A DNA stretch of 64,000 nucleotides from a bacterium (GCA_028869385.1 JAGWSR010000023.1:1-64000), one strand, 5' to 3'. Shown: positions 51,175-60,089, counted from the first letter of the stretch. The notes: generated by a model not told the origin, from the sequence alone. Numbers and translations: made by a program.

Positions 51175-52368
51175 CTACAAACCGCCCACGAATCGTCCGG
51201 GATTCAGAATGCCGTGCGGGTCGAAACGCTCTTTCAGCGCGCGCATGCGCGCGAGCGCGTCGGGCGGAGCGCCCCAGACCTGCAGGAGCGCGCGGCTCGG
51301 GTGTTCGCCCGCGACGACGATCGCCTGCGGGCGCAGATCGTGCAACGCGTCGTCGAACATCTCGATCTTCGCGCCGAGCGCGCGCGCGTCGAGATCGCTC
51401 ACGCGCAGGATCACGTCGCCGTTCATCGCGTCGAGCAACGTGTCGCTGCGCAATTCGAAGCGCTGCGCGAGTGCGAGCGCTTCGAGGGCCGTCGCCTCGG
51501 CTTCGTCGGGAAAGCCGCCGATGCGATAGGTGATCGAGCGCTCGCCGACGTTCGCGACGTACGCATCGAGAACGCGCTCGAACGCCTCGCGCGCGCCCGC
51601 ATCGACCACGCGCGTCTCCGGCACGCCGGCGCGCCCGAGCGCCGAGCGCAGCTCGCGCGTCGCGCGCTCCAGCATCGCGTCACTGCACTCCACGAACGCG
51701 AGGAGCCGCCCCTCGGCGCCGTCTTCGCCGTCGATCTGTTGTTTGAAACCCTCGACCCAGAGCACCGCCGCCGGCACGATGCGCATCGTGGCGAGCGCGG
51801 CAATCGCGCGCGTGCGCGTGTACTCCGGCAGCCGCATCGTGAAGAGACGCGTGCGTTCGGGCGCGGCGATCGTTTTGAGGTTCACGCGTGCGAGCACGCC
51901 GAGCGTGCCGAACGAGCCGACGTAGAGGCGGCTCATGTCGTACCCCGAGACGTTCTTCACGACCATGCCGCCCGCGCGGGCGATGCTGCCGTCGGCGAGT
52001 GCGATCGTGGAGCCGATCACAAAGTCGCGCGGGCGGCCGTAGAGGTGGCGACGCGGTCCGAGCCAGCCCGCGGCGAGCGTGCCGCCGACGGTCGCTTCGC
52101 CGGCAAAGGGCGCGTCGAACGGAATCTGCGTGCCGTGCGCGCCGAGACGCTGCGCGAGCGCGCGCAGCGACATGCCGCCCTGCACCGCGATCGTGAGATC
52201 GGCGGGGGCGTCTTCGATCACCTCGGCGAGCGCGCGCGTGGAGAGCACGCGCGCGTCGGGCGCGCCCGGGCGCCCCATGCCGCGCAGCGTGTTCCCGCCG
52301 ACGATCGTGAGCGGCGTGCGTTCCCGTTGCGCCTCGCCGAGCGTTGCTGCCAGTTCCTCGATCGTCAT
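51175..52368 (-). CDS. glcE: FAD-binding oxidase subunit, GlcE-like
   Basis: A 397-aa FAD-binding PCMH-type protein, related to GlcE of glycolate oxidase. It has TPLTIVGGNTLRG, GATVGGTLAAGWLGPRR-like (EATVGGTLAAGWLGP), GGMVVKNVSGYDMSRLYVGSFGTLGVL and the closing FDPHGILNPGRFVGGL. Start ATG 52368 overlaps the glcD stop by 4 bases. Glycolate or another 2-hydroxyacid is the probable substrate. No GlcF iron-sulfur subunit is adjacent. Confidence 0.9.
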   Translation of the reverse strand: MTIEELAATLGEAQRERTPLTIVGGNTLRGMGRPGAPDARVLSTRALAEVIEDAPADLTIAVQGGMSLRALAQRLGAHGTQIPFDAPFAGEATVGGTLAAGWLGPRRHLYGRPRDFVIGSTIALADGSIARAGGMVVKNVSGYDMSRLYVGSFGTLGVLARVNLKTIAAPERTRLFTMRLPEYTRTRAIAALATMRIVPAAVLWVEGFKQQIDGEDGAEGRLLAFVECSDAMLERATRELRSALGRAGVPETRVVDAGAREAFERVLDAYVANVGERSITYRIGGFPDEAEATALEALALAQRFELRSDTLLDAMNGDVILRVSDLDARALGAKIEMFDDALHDLRPQAIVVAGEHPSRALLQVWGAPPDALARMRALKERFDPHGILNPGRFVGGL

Positions 52369-53756
52369 GCGCTCGGCGCCTTCACTTCGGGGCACGACGC
52401 GCCCGAGGGAAAGATCTTCTCGGGGTTGAGCGCGCGCGCGGGGTCGAAGACGTCGCGCACGCGCGCCATCGCGGCGAGGTCGGCGGTGGAGTACACGGCC
52501 GTCATCGCGTCGCGCTTTTCGAATCCGATCCCGTGCTCGCCCGAGACCGTGCCGCCGAGTTCGATTGCGGCGCGCAGAATCTCGTTCCCGGATTCGATCA
52601 CGGCCTGCACAGCGCGCGCGTCGCGACGGTCGTAACAGAGCATCGGGTGCAGGTTGCCGTCGCCCGCGTGAAAGACGTTTGCGACCGTGAGTCCGTAGGT
52701 GTGCGCGATCTGCTCGACCGCGTGCAGCGCTTTGGGCAGCGTGCTGCGACGTACGCAGACATCTTGCAGGTAGTAGTTGGGCGAGATGCGGCCCATCGCG
52801 CCCGCGGCGCCCTTGCGCCCGGCCCAGAGCGCGTCGCGCTCCGCTTGCGAGCGCGCGGCACGCCAGGAGAGCGCGCCGCGTTCGCGCACGATGCGGGCGA
52901 GCTCGCTCTCGCAGGCGTCCATATCGTCGTCGTAACCCGCGGTTTCGATGAGCAGCACCGCGCCGCAGTCGGTGGGATAGCCCGCGTGGAACGCGGCCTC
53001 GACCGCTTGCGCCGCGACGCGATCCATCATCTCGAGCGCGGTCGGTACCATGCCCGCCGCGATGATTGCGGAAACGGCATCGGAGGCGGCGTCCACGTCG
53101 GGAAAGGTTGCGAGCCACACGCGCACCGCTTCGGGGGCGCGCATCAGGCGCACCCATGCCGAGGTGACGATGCCGAGCGTGCCCTCGCTGCCCACGAGCG
53201 CCGCGGTGAGATCGTAGCCCGCATCGTCGATGGTGGTGTAAAAAACCTCACCCCGCTCGTCCACGACTTCGAGACCGAGCACGTGGTTGATCGTCGTGCC
53301 GTACGAGAGACAGTGCGGCCCGCCCGCATTGGTCGCGATGTTTCCGCCGATCGTCGAGACCTTTTGTGACGAAGGGTCCGGCGCGTAGAAGAGTCCGCTC
53401 GGTGCGACGTGCGTGGAGAGATCGAGATTGACGAGGCCCGGCTGCACGCGCGCCCGGCGGCGCACGGGATCGAACTCGAGCACGCGATTCATGCGCGCGA
53501 ACGAGATCACGAGGCCCCCGGCGACCGGCACCGCGCCGCCGCAGAGGCCGGTGCCCGCGCCGCGCGGCACGATCGGCTCGCCGCAATCGCGCGCGATGCG
53601 TACGACGGCGCTCACCTCGTGCGTGGTGCGCGGCAGCACCACGGCAGCGGGCGGCCGCCCGGCGGTGTAGGCGTCGAAGGAATAGACGGCGAGGTCCTCG
53701 GGCGCGGTCTTGACCGCATCGGCCCCGAGTGCATCGATCAGGCGCTCGTGAAGCAT
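52365..53756 (-). CDS. glcD: FAD-linked 2-hydroxyacid dehydrogenase, GlcD-like
   Basis: A 463-aa flavoprotein that oxidises glycolate or a related 2-hydroxyacid such as D-lactate. FAD motif VPRGAGTGLCGGAVPVAGG, then STIGGNIATNAGGPHCLSYG, FHAGDGNLHPMLCYD near the active site and GTVSGEHGIGFEKRDAM at the C-terminus are all typical of GlcD. Start ATG 53756. It is the first gene of a run continuing with glcE and the YtpB-like synthase. Confidence 0.92.
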   Translation of the reverse strand: MLHERLIDALGADAVKTAPEDLAVYSFDAYTAGRPPAAVVLPRTTHEVSAVVRIARDCGEPIVPRGAGTGLCGGAVPVAGGLVISFARMNRVLEFDPVRRRARVQPGLVNLDLSTHVAPSGLFYAPDPSSQKVSTIGGNIATNAGGPHCLSYGTTINHVLGLEVVDERGEVFYTTIDDAGYDLTAALVGSEGTLGIVTSAWVRLMRAPEAVRVWLATFPDVDAASDAVSAIIAAGMVPTALEMMDRVAAQAVEAAFHAGYPTDCGAVLLIETAGYDDDMDACESELARIVRERGALSWRAARSQAERDALWAGRKGAAGAMGRISPNYYLQDVCVRRSTLPKALHAVEQIAHTYGLTVANVFHAGDGNLHPMLCYDRRDARAVQAVIESGNEILRAAIELGGTVSGEHGIGFEKRDAMTAVYSTADLAAMARVRDVFDPARALNPEKIFPSGASCPEVKAPSA

Positions 53757-53820
53757 CGTTCGATAGGGTGGATTAACGCGTGCAGGAAGCGGCGCCTGCT
53801 CGCCTTAACGCCCTCAAGCC

Positions 53821-54336
53821 GTGTTTTTCTTCGGGAAGAAAAAGGCAGAGAAAAAGGGCCCGCTCAAAGCGCAGCCCTCTGCAATGCAAAAACGCTCATC
53901 GTTCCGAATGTCGGTCGAGTTCGACGTGTTCTACACGCTCGCCGAGCGCCCGGGACGTCGTTTTGCGCGCGCGACCGACCTCTCGGCGGGCGGCCTGCGT
54001 CTCTCGACCGACGAGGATCTACTCGCCGGTTCGGTTCTCGAATTCGACTTTGAATTGCCGGATGATTTTCTCGAAGGGCTCACGATCGAAAAAGAGGTCT
54101 TCGAGCAGACTCCGTTCGGGCTGCGCCCCGAATCGGTGAAGACCACGCCGCCGCCGTTCAAGCCGATGCACATGCGCGCCGTCGTGCTCTCGACGTTCTA
54201 TCTACCCGCGTCTCGCGCGCTCGCGCACGGCACGAAGTTCGTGGACGTCGAGCCCGAGATCAAAGAAGAATTGCAGCGCTTCATCCATCTCTGGCAACTC
54301 CACCAAATCCGCCTCCGCGCCGAAGCGAATCGCTAG
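53821..54336 (+). CDS. PilZ-domain protein (probable c-di-GMP receptor)
   Basis: A 171-aa protein with the PilZ signature: RxxxR in KRSSFRMSV (about residues 25-29) and DxSxxG in DLSAGGLRLS about 25 residues later, the two parts that grip cyclic di-GMP. A Lys-rich N-terminus precedes it and a helical C-terminus follows. It could link c-di-GMP to motility, secretion or exopolysaccharide; no partner is obvious. Start GTG 53821 without a visible ribosome binding site. It is divergent from glcD. Confidence 0.87.
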   Translation: MFFFGKKKAEKKGPLKAQPSAMQKRSSFRMSVEFDVFYTLAERPGRRFARATDLSAGGLRLSTDEDLLAGSVLEFDFELPDDFLEGLTIEKEVFEQTPFGLRPESVKTTPPPFKPMHMRAVVLSTFYLPASRALAHGTKFVDVEPEIKEELQRFIHLWQLHQIRLRAEANR

Positions 54337-54367
54337 ATCGTGACAGAACGTGATCGATGGGACGAGA

Positions 54368-54670
54368 TCACGGATACTGCCCTCGATCTCGTATAGCGCG
54401 GTCCTGCCGTTCAAGCGCGGAGCGCCCGATCGTATCCGCTCGCCGTTTGAGGAGCTTGCCTGTTGCAACGACGCTCCAAACGGTCAAGAGAATAGCGAGC
54501 GTCGTGTAACGCGCTTCTCGAGCGGCTGCGATCTCTGCGATACCGCCCGCGAGTAGTATCAACGCGGGCAGCACGAGCGCTTTTGGCGGCGTCCGCGATA
54601 TCCTCGCAAACGCCACCAGAAGCATACCGAGTGCGCACGCTATCGCGAGCGACCCTAGGAAGATGACCAT
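54368..54670 (-). CDS. Small membrane protein of unknown function
   Basis: A 100-aa protein with three hydrophobic segments (about residues 2-21, 32-51 and 56-72) and an Arg-rich C-terminal tail. No family recognised. Start ATG 54670 lies three bases after the lipoprotein stop, so the two are probably co-translated. GC content is a little lower here than in the flanks. Confidence 0.6.
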   Translation of the reverse strand: MVIFLGSLAIACALGMLLVAFARISRTPPKALVLPALILLAGGIAEIAAAREARYTTLAILLTVWSVVATGKLLKRRADTIGRSALERQDRAIRDRGQYP

Positions 54671-54673
54671 GCG

Positions 54674-55411
54674 CTAGCTATTCCAGCACTTGACCGCGAC
54701 TATCGCGGCGCCGATTGTGAGGCCGACCGCTCCGAGAAGCGCGAGGAGCTCGCCGGGCCCGCAGAACGCGAGAAGAAGCGTCACAAATTCGGAAAATGTG
54801 ATGAGGCCCGTCGTTAACCAGGTCGCCGCCTTGAGCAAATTGGGGCCGTAGATCGTGATTGCATTTTGAGCGTTCTGGATGTTCTGAGCGATCGACGTCA
54901 ACGCCGTGCCCGCCAACGCTAAATTCTCTCCGGCGCATTTCGCCCAGTCGAATCGCGGCGTCGTGTACGTCGGCCCCGTACAAACCGGGCCCAACAGACC
55001 GCCACTGTAGAATCCGTACGTCCACCCGTTCAATCCGAAATTCCCACCGTAGATCGAAACGCTTGAACCGTAGACGGTTTCGGTCATGATGGTCGGCGGC
55101 GTGGGATCGGGCGTCGAGCAATCCATCGGCGCGACGTGCGAACCGATGACGAGGGGTTGGGCACACGTATCCGGCGCCACCGTCGTTGGAGCGTGGGAAA
55201 TCGTCGCAGCTTTTTCAGGTAAGACCCAAAAGGTGTTCGAGGTTTGGATCGCCCACACGCCGGCGCGACGCATCGCGTCGAACATTGCGGCCTGCGGATC
55301 TTTGGGCGTAAGAATCGAGGTGCCGGTGGGCCCGCCGCATGCGGCAAGGGCGAGAAGCGAACCGGACGACAAAAGAAAAGAAGCCCGGCTGGGTTGGGAC
55401 ATATCGCGCAT
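54674..55411 (-). CDS. Lipoprotein of unknown function with C-terminal membrane segments
   Basis: A 245-aa protein. ATG 55411 (or the ATG 55414 just before it) lies after GGGAG. The N-terminus has a hydrophobic stretch ending LALAACGG, a lipobox, so the mature Cys would be lipid-modified. A Thr/Pro-rich region with several Cys (APDTCAQP, PMDCSTPD, GPVCTG, WAKCAG) follows, then a Gly-rich section and two hydrophobic helices near the C-terminus (FSEFVTLLLAF, LLALLGAVGLTIGAA). Combining a lipobox with C-terminal membrane helices is unusual. No family recognised. Confidence 0.7.
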   Translation of the reverse strand: MRDMSQPSRASFLLSSGSLLALAACGGPTGTSILTPKDPQAAMFDAMRRAGVWAIQTSNTFWVLPEKAATISHAPTTVAPDTCAQPLVIGSHVAPMDCSTPDPTPPTIMTETVYGSSVSIYGGNFGLNGWTYGFYSGGLLGPVCTGPTYTTPRFDWAKCAGENLALAGTALTSIAQNIQNAQNAITIYGPNLLKAATWLTTGLITFSEFVTLLLAFCGPGELLALLGAVGLTIGAAIVAVKCWNS

Positions 55412-55516
55412 CATCACTCCCGAAATGACGTTTGAAGAAAGCGCTCCCTTTGGCGGAAGCTGCGCGCACATTCGACGGATCGCTCGATTCCATCCTGCGC
55501 GCAAAAATATGGGAAG

Positions 55517-56743
55517 TTAGTAAAGTGAGTACCTGTCTCGCAGGCGCGCGAAGCGCGCGTCGTTACGGGTGAGCGCCGCAAGGATCGCCTCCACGCTCTC
55601 GCCGTGGAGGAGACCCGTTCGCAGCACGTCGGTGCCCCAATCGCGGTCGAGTGAGGCGGGCTCTTTGACGCGGATGACGCGCGGCGCGATCTCGCGCACG
55701 GCGACGAGGATCTCGACCGCGCTGCGGATCGCGAGAAAACGGCGTGGATCGAAGATGACGAGCTCGACGCCGCTCAACTCCTTGCCCTTCCAGAAACCCG
55801 CGATCGGCGACCACGATGCCGCGCGGAAATACACGCCGGGGAGATCGCGCGCGTTCAAGCGGTGCGCGAGGGCGCTTGCGTCGAGACCCGCCATACCCGC
55901 GTAGAAGAACGGATTCGTCGTGCCGACGCCGTTGTTCACCCCGGCGTTATCGATCAAGCCCGTGCAAAGATAGGGAAAGCACGTCTCCCACGTCGGGATA
56001 TTCGGCGAGCTCTGCACCCACGCTAAGCCGGTGTCGGGCCAGATCATCTCGCGCGTGTAGCCGTGCATCGGAATGACGCGCAGCTTTGCGCCGATGCCGA
56101 AGTGCTCGTTGAACAGGCGCGCGAGCTCGCCGATCGTCATGCCGTGACGCATCGGAATCGGATAGAGCCCGATGAACGAGGCGAATTTCGGATCGAGCAC
56201 CGGACCTTCGAGCGTCGCGCCGACGGGATTCGGACGGTCCAGCACCCAGATCTCGCGGTCGTGCTGCGCGGCGCTCTGCATCGCGTAGGCCATCGTGGAG
56301 ACGAACGTGTACGCGCGCGAGCCGACATCTTGAATGTCGAAGAGCATCACCTCGACGCCTTCGAGCATCGCCGGGCTCGGATGGCGCGTCGGGCCGTAGA
56401 GGCTGTACACGGGCAAGCCGGTCGCAGCGTCGGTGTAGGAGGGCACGTACGCGCCGGCGGTGCGGTCGCCGCGAAAGCCGTGCTCGGGCGCATAGATGGC
56501 CTTCAGTCGAATCGCCGGAACGCGGCGGATCGCATCGACGATGGATTCGAGTTTCGAGGTTACGCCGGTTTGATTGGTGATGACGCCGACGCCGCGACCG
56601 CGGAGTTCGCGAGCCGCTTCGGCCAGAAATACTTCGTTGCCGAGCACGACCTTCGCGCGCGGGAGCATCGCCGCGCGCAACGGCGCGGTGCCGAGCGCCG
56701 CGAGCGCGGCGGCCGAGCTAGCGAAGAACGCGCGGCGCCGCAT
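55517..56743 (-). CDS. namZ: Exo-beta-N-acetylmuramidase NamZ-like (DUF1343)
   Basis: A 408-aa secreted protein with a Tat-like signal (RRRAFFASSAAALAAL). Conserved DUF1343 motifs include GVITNQTGVTS, YAPEHGFRGD, LFDIQDVGSRAYTFVSTM, VLDRPNPVGA and WVQSSPNIPTWET. NamZ cleaves terminal N-acetylmuramic acid from peptidoglycan fragments, so a cell-wall recycling role is likely. Its start overlaps the end of mqnD by 26 bases, putting it in the menaquinone/queuosine gene run, which is curious company. Confidence 0.9.
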   Translation of the reverse strand: MRRRAFFASSAAALAALGTAPLRAAMLPRAKVVLGNEVFLAEAARELRGRGVGVITNQTGVTSKLESIVDAIRRVPAIRLKAIYAPEHGFRGDRTAGAYVPSYTDAATGLPVYSLYGPTRHPSPAMLEGVEVMLFDIQDVGSRAYTFVSTMAYAMQSAAQHDREIWVLDRPNPVGATLEGPVLDPKFASFIGLYPIPMRHGMTIGELARLFNEHFGIGAKLRVIPMHGYTREMIWPDTGLAWVQSSPNIPTWETCFPYLCTGLIDNAGVNNGVGTTNPFFYAGMAGLDASALAHRLNARDLPGVYFRAASWSPIAGFWKGKELSGVELVIFDPRRFLAIRSAVEILVAVREIAPRVIRVKEPASLDRDWGTDVLRTGLLHGESVEAILAALTRNDARFARLRDRYSLY

Positions 56744-57554
56744 CGCGATCCAAGATGCCGGCGGCGTGCGCGCGGCCGAAGAGTTCGCGCACGGCGGCGA
56801 TGCCGTCGTCGCGCACGTCGTCGGAGTACTCGTTCACGTAGAGTTCGATGTGCTTGCGCATCACGTCGTCGCTCATCTCAAAAGCGTGTTCGCGAACGTA
56901 GGGCATGATGGCTGCCTCGTCGCTCCGCGCGAAGGCGAGGCTCGCGCGGATCGCCTCGTTGATGCGGCGTGCGTCCTCGTCACCCACGTCGCCACGCACG
57001 AGGATGGCGCCGAGTGGAATCGGCATGCCCGACGCGCGCTCCCACCAGTCGCCGAGATCGGTGACAGCGTGCAGTCCGTCTGCCTGGTAGGTAAAGCGCG
57101 ACTCGTGGATGATGAGTCCCGCGTCGACCTCGCCCGCGGCGACCGCGGGAATGATGCGGTCGAAGCGCATCTGCACGGCGTCGGGGCGCCCGCCGAGCGC
57201 GAGCTGGAGCAGCATGAACGCGGTCGTGCGCTCGCCGGGAATCGCAAAGCGCTTACCGCGCAGCCCGTCGAGGGCGTCGGCGACGCCGGGGCGCGTGACG
57301 ACGAGCGGACCGCAGCCGCGTCCGAGCGCTCCGCCGGCACGCAGGATGCGATAGTCGCGCATCAGGTAAGGAATCGCGCCGTAACTGACCTTGGTAAGTT
57401 CGTGCCGTGCGGCGGCGGCCGCGGTATTGAGCTCCTCGATATCGCCGAGTGCGACGCGCACGCGCGGTGCGTCGGGAAGCATCCCGTTGGTCAACGCGGC
57501 GAAGATGTACGTGTCGTTCGGACAGGGCGAGTATGCGAGGGTGCGTTCGTGCAT
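56718..57554 (-). CDS. mqnD: 1,4-dihydroxy-6-naphthoate synthase (menaquinone, futalosine pathway)
   Basis: A 278-aa periplasmic-binding-protein-like fold enzyme that converts cyclic de-hypoxanthine futalosine to 1,4-dihydroxy-6-naphthoate. It starts with LAYSPCPNDTYIFAAL, the MqnD signature, and has VSYGAIPYLMRDYRILRAGGALGRGCGPLVV and LIIHESRFTYQADGL. It shows that menaquinone is made by the futalosine route. The upstream gene mqnB ends 12 bases away. MqnA, MqnC and MqnE are not in the window. Confidence 0.95.
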   Translation of the reverse strand: MHERTLAYSPCPNDTYIFAALTNGMLPDAPRVRVALGDIEELNTAAAAARHELTKVSYGAIPYLMRDYRILRAGGALGRGCGPLVVTRPGVADALDGLRGKRFAIPGERTTAFMLLQLALGGRPDAVQMRFDRIIPAVAAGEVDAGLIIHESRFTYQADGLHAVTDLGDWWERASGMPIPLGAILVRGDVGDEDARRINEAIRASLAFARSDEAAIMPYVREHAFEMSDDVMRKHIELYVNEYSDDVRDDGIAAVRELFGRAHAAGILDRDAAPRVLR

Positions 57555-57566
57555 GGTGCGCGGCCG

Positions 57567-58172
57567 TTACTCGGTCGGGCGGAGCGCGTCGATCGTGGCG
57601 GTGAGGATCGGTTTGAGGCCCTCGATGCCCGAACTGAAGCTCCAGCGGCTACGCTCGCGGTTGCCGACGATGTTCGAGATGCCGCGCACTTCGATCGCGG
57701 GAATTCCGAGCAGTTCGGCGGCGCGCAGCACGGAGAAGCCCTCCATGGATTCGACCTGCGCACCGAGCGCACTCAAGCGATGCCCCGTTGCGTCGCTCGC
57801 GGTGACGCGCGACACCGTGACGCCGCGCGCGGCTTTGAAGCCCAGGCGCGTGACCGCGGTGACGAGATTACGGTCGCTGCGCGCCGTGTCGGGCACGCGC
57901 ATGCGGTCGGGAAGGACGATCGGCTCGCCGGTTTCGACGTCGAGCTCCATGAACTCATCGCGCACCACGACGGCCTCGCCGACATTCGCGACGCCCGGCA
58001 GCGCGCCCGCGATCCCGGCGTTGACGACCGCGGTGTACGTATCGCGCATGAGCGCGCGCGTCGTGTTGATCGCGGCTTCCACCGGACCGACTCCGGTGAC
58101 CAGCACCCGAAAACCCTCCGGGACCTCGAGCCACGAGAGTTCGCGAGCGACGGCGCAGACGAGCAGAATCAT
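57567..58172 (-). CDS. mqnB: Futalosine hydrolase
   Basis: A 201-aa nucleosidase of the MTA/SAH phosphorylase fold that splits hypoxanthine from futalosine. Visible motifs: LLVCAVARELSWL, VVNAGIAGALPG, VESMEGFSVLRAAELLGIPAIEVRGISN with the Glu-Met-Glu substrate loop. Together with mqnD it is the second step pair of the futalosine pathway. ATG 58172 overlaps the queE stop by 4 bases. Confidence 0.92.
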   Translation of the reverse strand: MILLVCAVARELSWLEVPEGFRVLVTGVGPVEAAINTTRALMRDTYTAVVNAGIAGALPGVANVGEAVVVRDEFMELDVETGEPIVLPDRMRVPDTARSDRNLVTAVTRLGFKAARGVTVSRVTASDATGHRLSALGAQVESMEGFSVLRAAELLGIPAIEVRGISNIVGNRERSRWSFSSGIEGLKPILTATIDALRPTE

Positions 58173-58744
58173 CGGACTCCGATCATTTTGTGCGTTTGCA
58201 GCGAGAGTCGGAAACGCTGCGGGTGCGATTGGGCGTATGCGAAAGCGATTTCGATGTTCTCGCGTCGATTGCCCTCGGGTTGGAGCAAGATCGTCGGATG
58301 CTCGGTAAAGAGCGCGAGATGCTCTTCCGGAACCCGCCCATCGACGATCAGTTTCACCTCGTTTGCGCGGGCGGCCATGCGTGGATCGACGCGCTCCTTC
58401 GGCGAGACGCAGAGCCACACGTCCTCGGGCAGTTCGGTGAAGATCGTGCCGTTCGATTCGATATGTACCCTGCGGCCGTCGCGGCGCAGCGCCTCGATGA
58501 GCGCGGGCGTTTCGGCTTGCGCGAGCGGCTCGCCGCCGGTGAGGATGACCATCGGACACGCACCGCCGCTCTCGCCGACCATGCGCACGATGTCGTCGAT
58601 GCCGACGAGCGACTTCATCGCGTAATCGGTATCGCAGAACGCGCAGGCAAGATTGCAGCCCGCGAGGCGCACGAAGACCGCGGGCGTGCCGCTCCACGTG
58701 CCCTCACCTTGGATGCTGTAGAAGAGTTCGGCGAGCGCGAGCAT
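58169..58744 (-). CDS. queE: 7-carboxy-7-deazaguanine synthase
   Basis: A 191-aa radical SAM enzyme of queuosine biosynthesis that makes 7-carboxy-7-deazaguanine from carboxytetrahydropterin. ATG 58744 gives LALAELFYSIQGEGTWSGTPAVFVRLAGCNLACAFCDTD, where Cys30, Cys34 and Cys37 form the CX3CX2C iron-sulfur site, followed by the ILTGGEPL SAM motif and NEVKLIVDG. It sits 10 bases after queD and overlaps mqnB. Confidence 0.93.
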   Translation of the reverse strand: MLALAELFYSIQGEGTWSGTPAVFVRLAGCNLACAFCDTDYAMKSLVGIDDIVRMVGESGGACPMVILTGGEPLAQAETPALIEALRRDGRRVHIESNGTIFTELPEDVWLCVSPKERVDPRMAARANEVKLIVDGRVPEEHLALFTEHPTILLQPEGNRRENIEIAFAYAQSHPQRFRLSLQTHKMIGVR

Positions 58745-58754
58745 CGGCGTCTCG

Positions 58755-59132
58755 CTAGCGCGCGGTCGGGCCGAAGTCCGAGGCCCGCAGCACCGCGCAA
58801 CTGTTCGCGGTCTCCCAGAGCACAAGTTCGTCGAGTCCGCGCAAGTGCGGCTCGAGCGCGCGCCACGCCCACATGACGATATGCTCGGCGGTGGGGTTCT
58901 CGATGATCTCGTTCAAGTGCTGGTGATCGAGCACATCGACGACATGGGTTCGCACGACGCTCTTGATCGTGTCGAAATCCTCGATCATGCCGCGCGCCGG
59001 TCCATCGCTCTGGAGCGGACCGCGCACGGCGACCTCCAAGCGATACGAGTGGCCGTGCACCCGGGCACATTTACCCAGGTGGTACGGAAGTACGTGCGCG
59101 GCTTCAAAGCGAAAGTGTTTGCGAATCTGCAT
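58755..59132 (-). CDS. queD: 6-carboxytetrahydropterin synthase
   Basis: A 125-aa PTPS-fold enzyme converting dihydroneopterin triphosphate to 6-carboxytetrahydropterin. Zinc ligands are His13, His26 and His28, with catalytic Cys22 (FEAAHVLPYHLGKCARVHGHSYRLEV). Later motifs DFDTIKSVV, LDHQHLNE and NPTAEHIVMW are standard. ATG 59132. It heads the run queD-queE-mqnB-mqnD-namZ. queC and queF are not in the window. Confidence 0.94.
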   Translation of the reverse strand: MQIRKHFRFEAAHVLPYHLGKCARVHGHSYRLEVAVRGPLQSDGPARGMIEDFDTIKSVVRTHVVDVLDHQHLNEIIENPTAEHIVMWAWRALEPHLRGLDELVLWETANSCAVLRASDFGPTAR

Positions 59133-59222
59133 GATACGTCGGGACCCGCTGCGAGCGTTCGCGTCGGAGCCTGGTAAGTCCGTCCCGCGCCGCCCGAGTG
59201 CGACAGGAGTCTGAAAGCCCTC

Positions 59223-60089
59223 ATGGCCGTTCGAATCAACCGCGAGGAACTCGTCGTCACCGCCGTTACCGGCGAGGCGGCTCCCATGCTCGCGAACAGC
59301 GGACTCTATGACGTGAGTTTCGACGGGCAGCCCTTCATTCTGCCCTCGGTCGGCGGCATCAATCCGAACGTTCGTGTGGGAGACTCCGCGTTCGCGCACC
59401 TCGCCGATCACATCGAGCCGGCCGTCAGCGTGCGACATCCCGACGACCGCCTCAACACCTCGCTCAACGTCTTCTCGTGCATCGGCAACGAGGCGGTGGT
59501 GATCACGGGCGAGGCCAAGGGCGAGCGCGGCCGCGTGACCGGCAAGCACGGCGGCGTGGAGCACGTGATGGTGGACTTCACCGAAGAGGTGATGCGCCGC
59601 ATGACGATCGGCGACAAGATTCAGATTTGGGCGTGCGGGCTCGGCATGCGCTTGCTCGATGCGCCGGGCGTGAAGGTGTTTAACGCCGATCCGGCGCTGC
59701 TCGACCGAATGGGACTCGACGTCGCGGGTGGACGCGTGAAGGTGCGCGTGGCGAAGGTCGCGCCCGCAACCGTGATGGGTTCGGGCCTCGGCCGCTCGAC
59801 CGTCGTGCGCGGAGACTACGACATTCAAACCTTCGACGACGCGACGGCCGAGAAGTACGGCTTGCGCGAACTGCGCTTGGGCGATCTGGTCGCGATTATC
59901 GACGCCGACCACTCGTTCGGTCGCATCTACCGTGGCGGCGCAATCTCGGTCGGCGTGGTGGTTCACGGGCGCTCGTTCGTGGCCGGGCACGGCCCGGGCG
60001 TGACGACGCTCCTCACCTCGCCGAAAGGCGAGCTCGACGTCGAGATCGACCCGAGCGCCAACCTCGCGACTATTCTGAAGCTGCGATAA
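59223..60089 (+). CDS. DUF4438 family protein
   Basis: A 288-aa protein of a family with no assigned function, recognised from SVGGINPNVRVGDSAF, DRLNTSLNVFSCIGNEAVVITGEAKG, GVEHVMVDF and the C-terminal GRIYRGGAISVGVVVHG. It looks like a soluble beta-rich enzyme with conserved His and Asp residues, and has no signal peptide. AGGAG lies about 12 bases before ATG 59223. Its 3' end overlaps the convergent kinase-like gene by 20 bases. Confidence 0.85.
   Translation: MAVRINREELVVTAVTGEAAPMLANSGLYDVSFDGQPFILPSVGGINPNVRVGDSAFAHLADHIEPAVSVRHPDDRLNTSLNVFSCIGNEAVVITGEAKGERGRVTGKHGGVEHVMVDFTEEVMRRMTIGDKIQIWACGLGMRLLDAPGVKVFNADPALLDRMGLDVAGGRVKVRVAKVAPATVMGSGLGRSTVVRGDYDIQTFDDATAEKYGLRELRLGDLVAIIDADHSFGRIYRGGAISVGVVVHGRSFVAGHGPGVTTLLTSPKGELDVEIDPSANLATILKLR

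Noticed and set aside
54202-54468. 88-codon open frame on the minus strand overlapping the PilZ gene end and the small membrane protein gene
   Set aside because: No start signal, overlaps two better supported genes, and no hydrophobic or domain pattern of its own.
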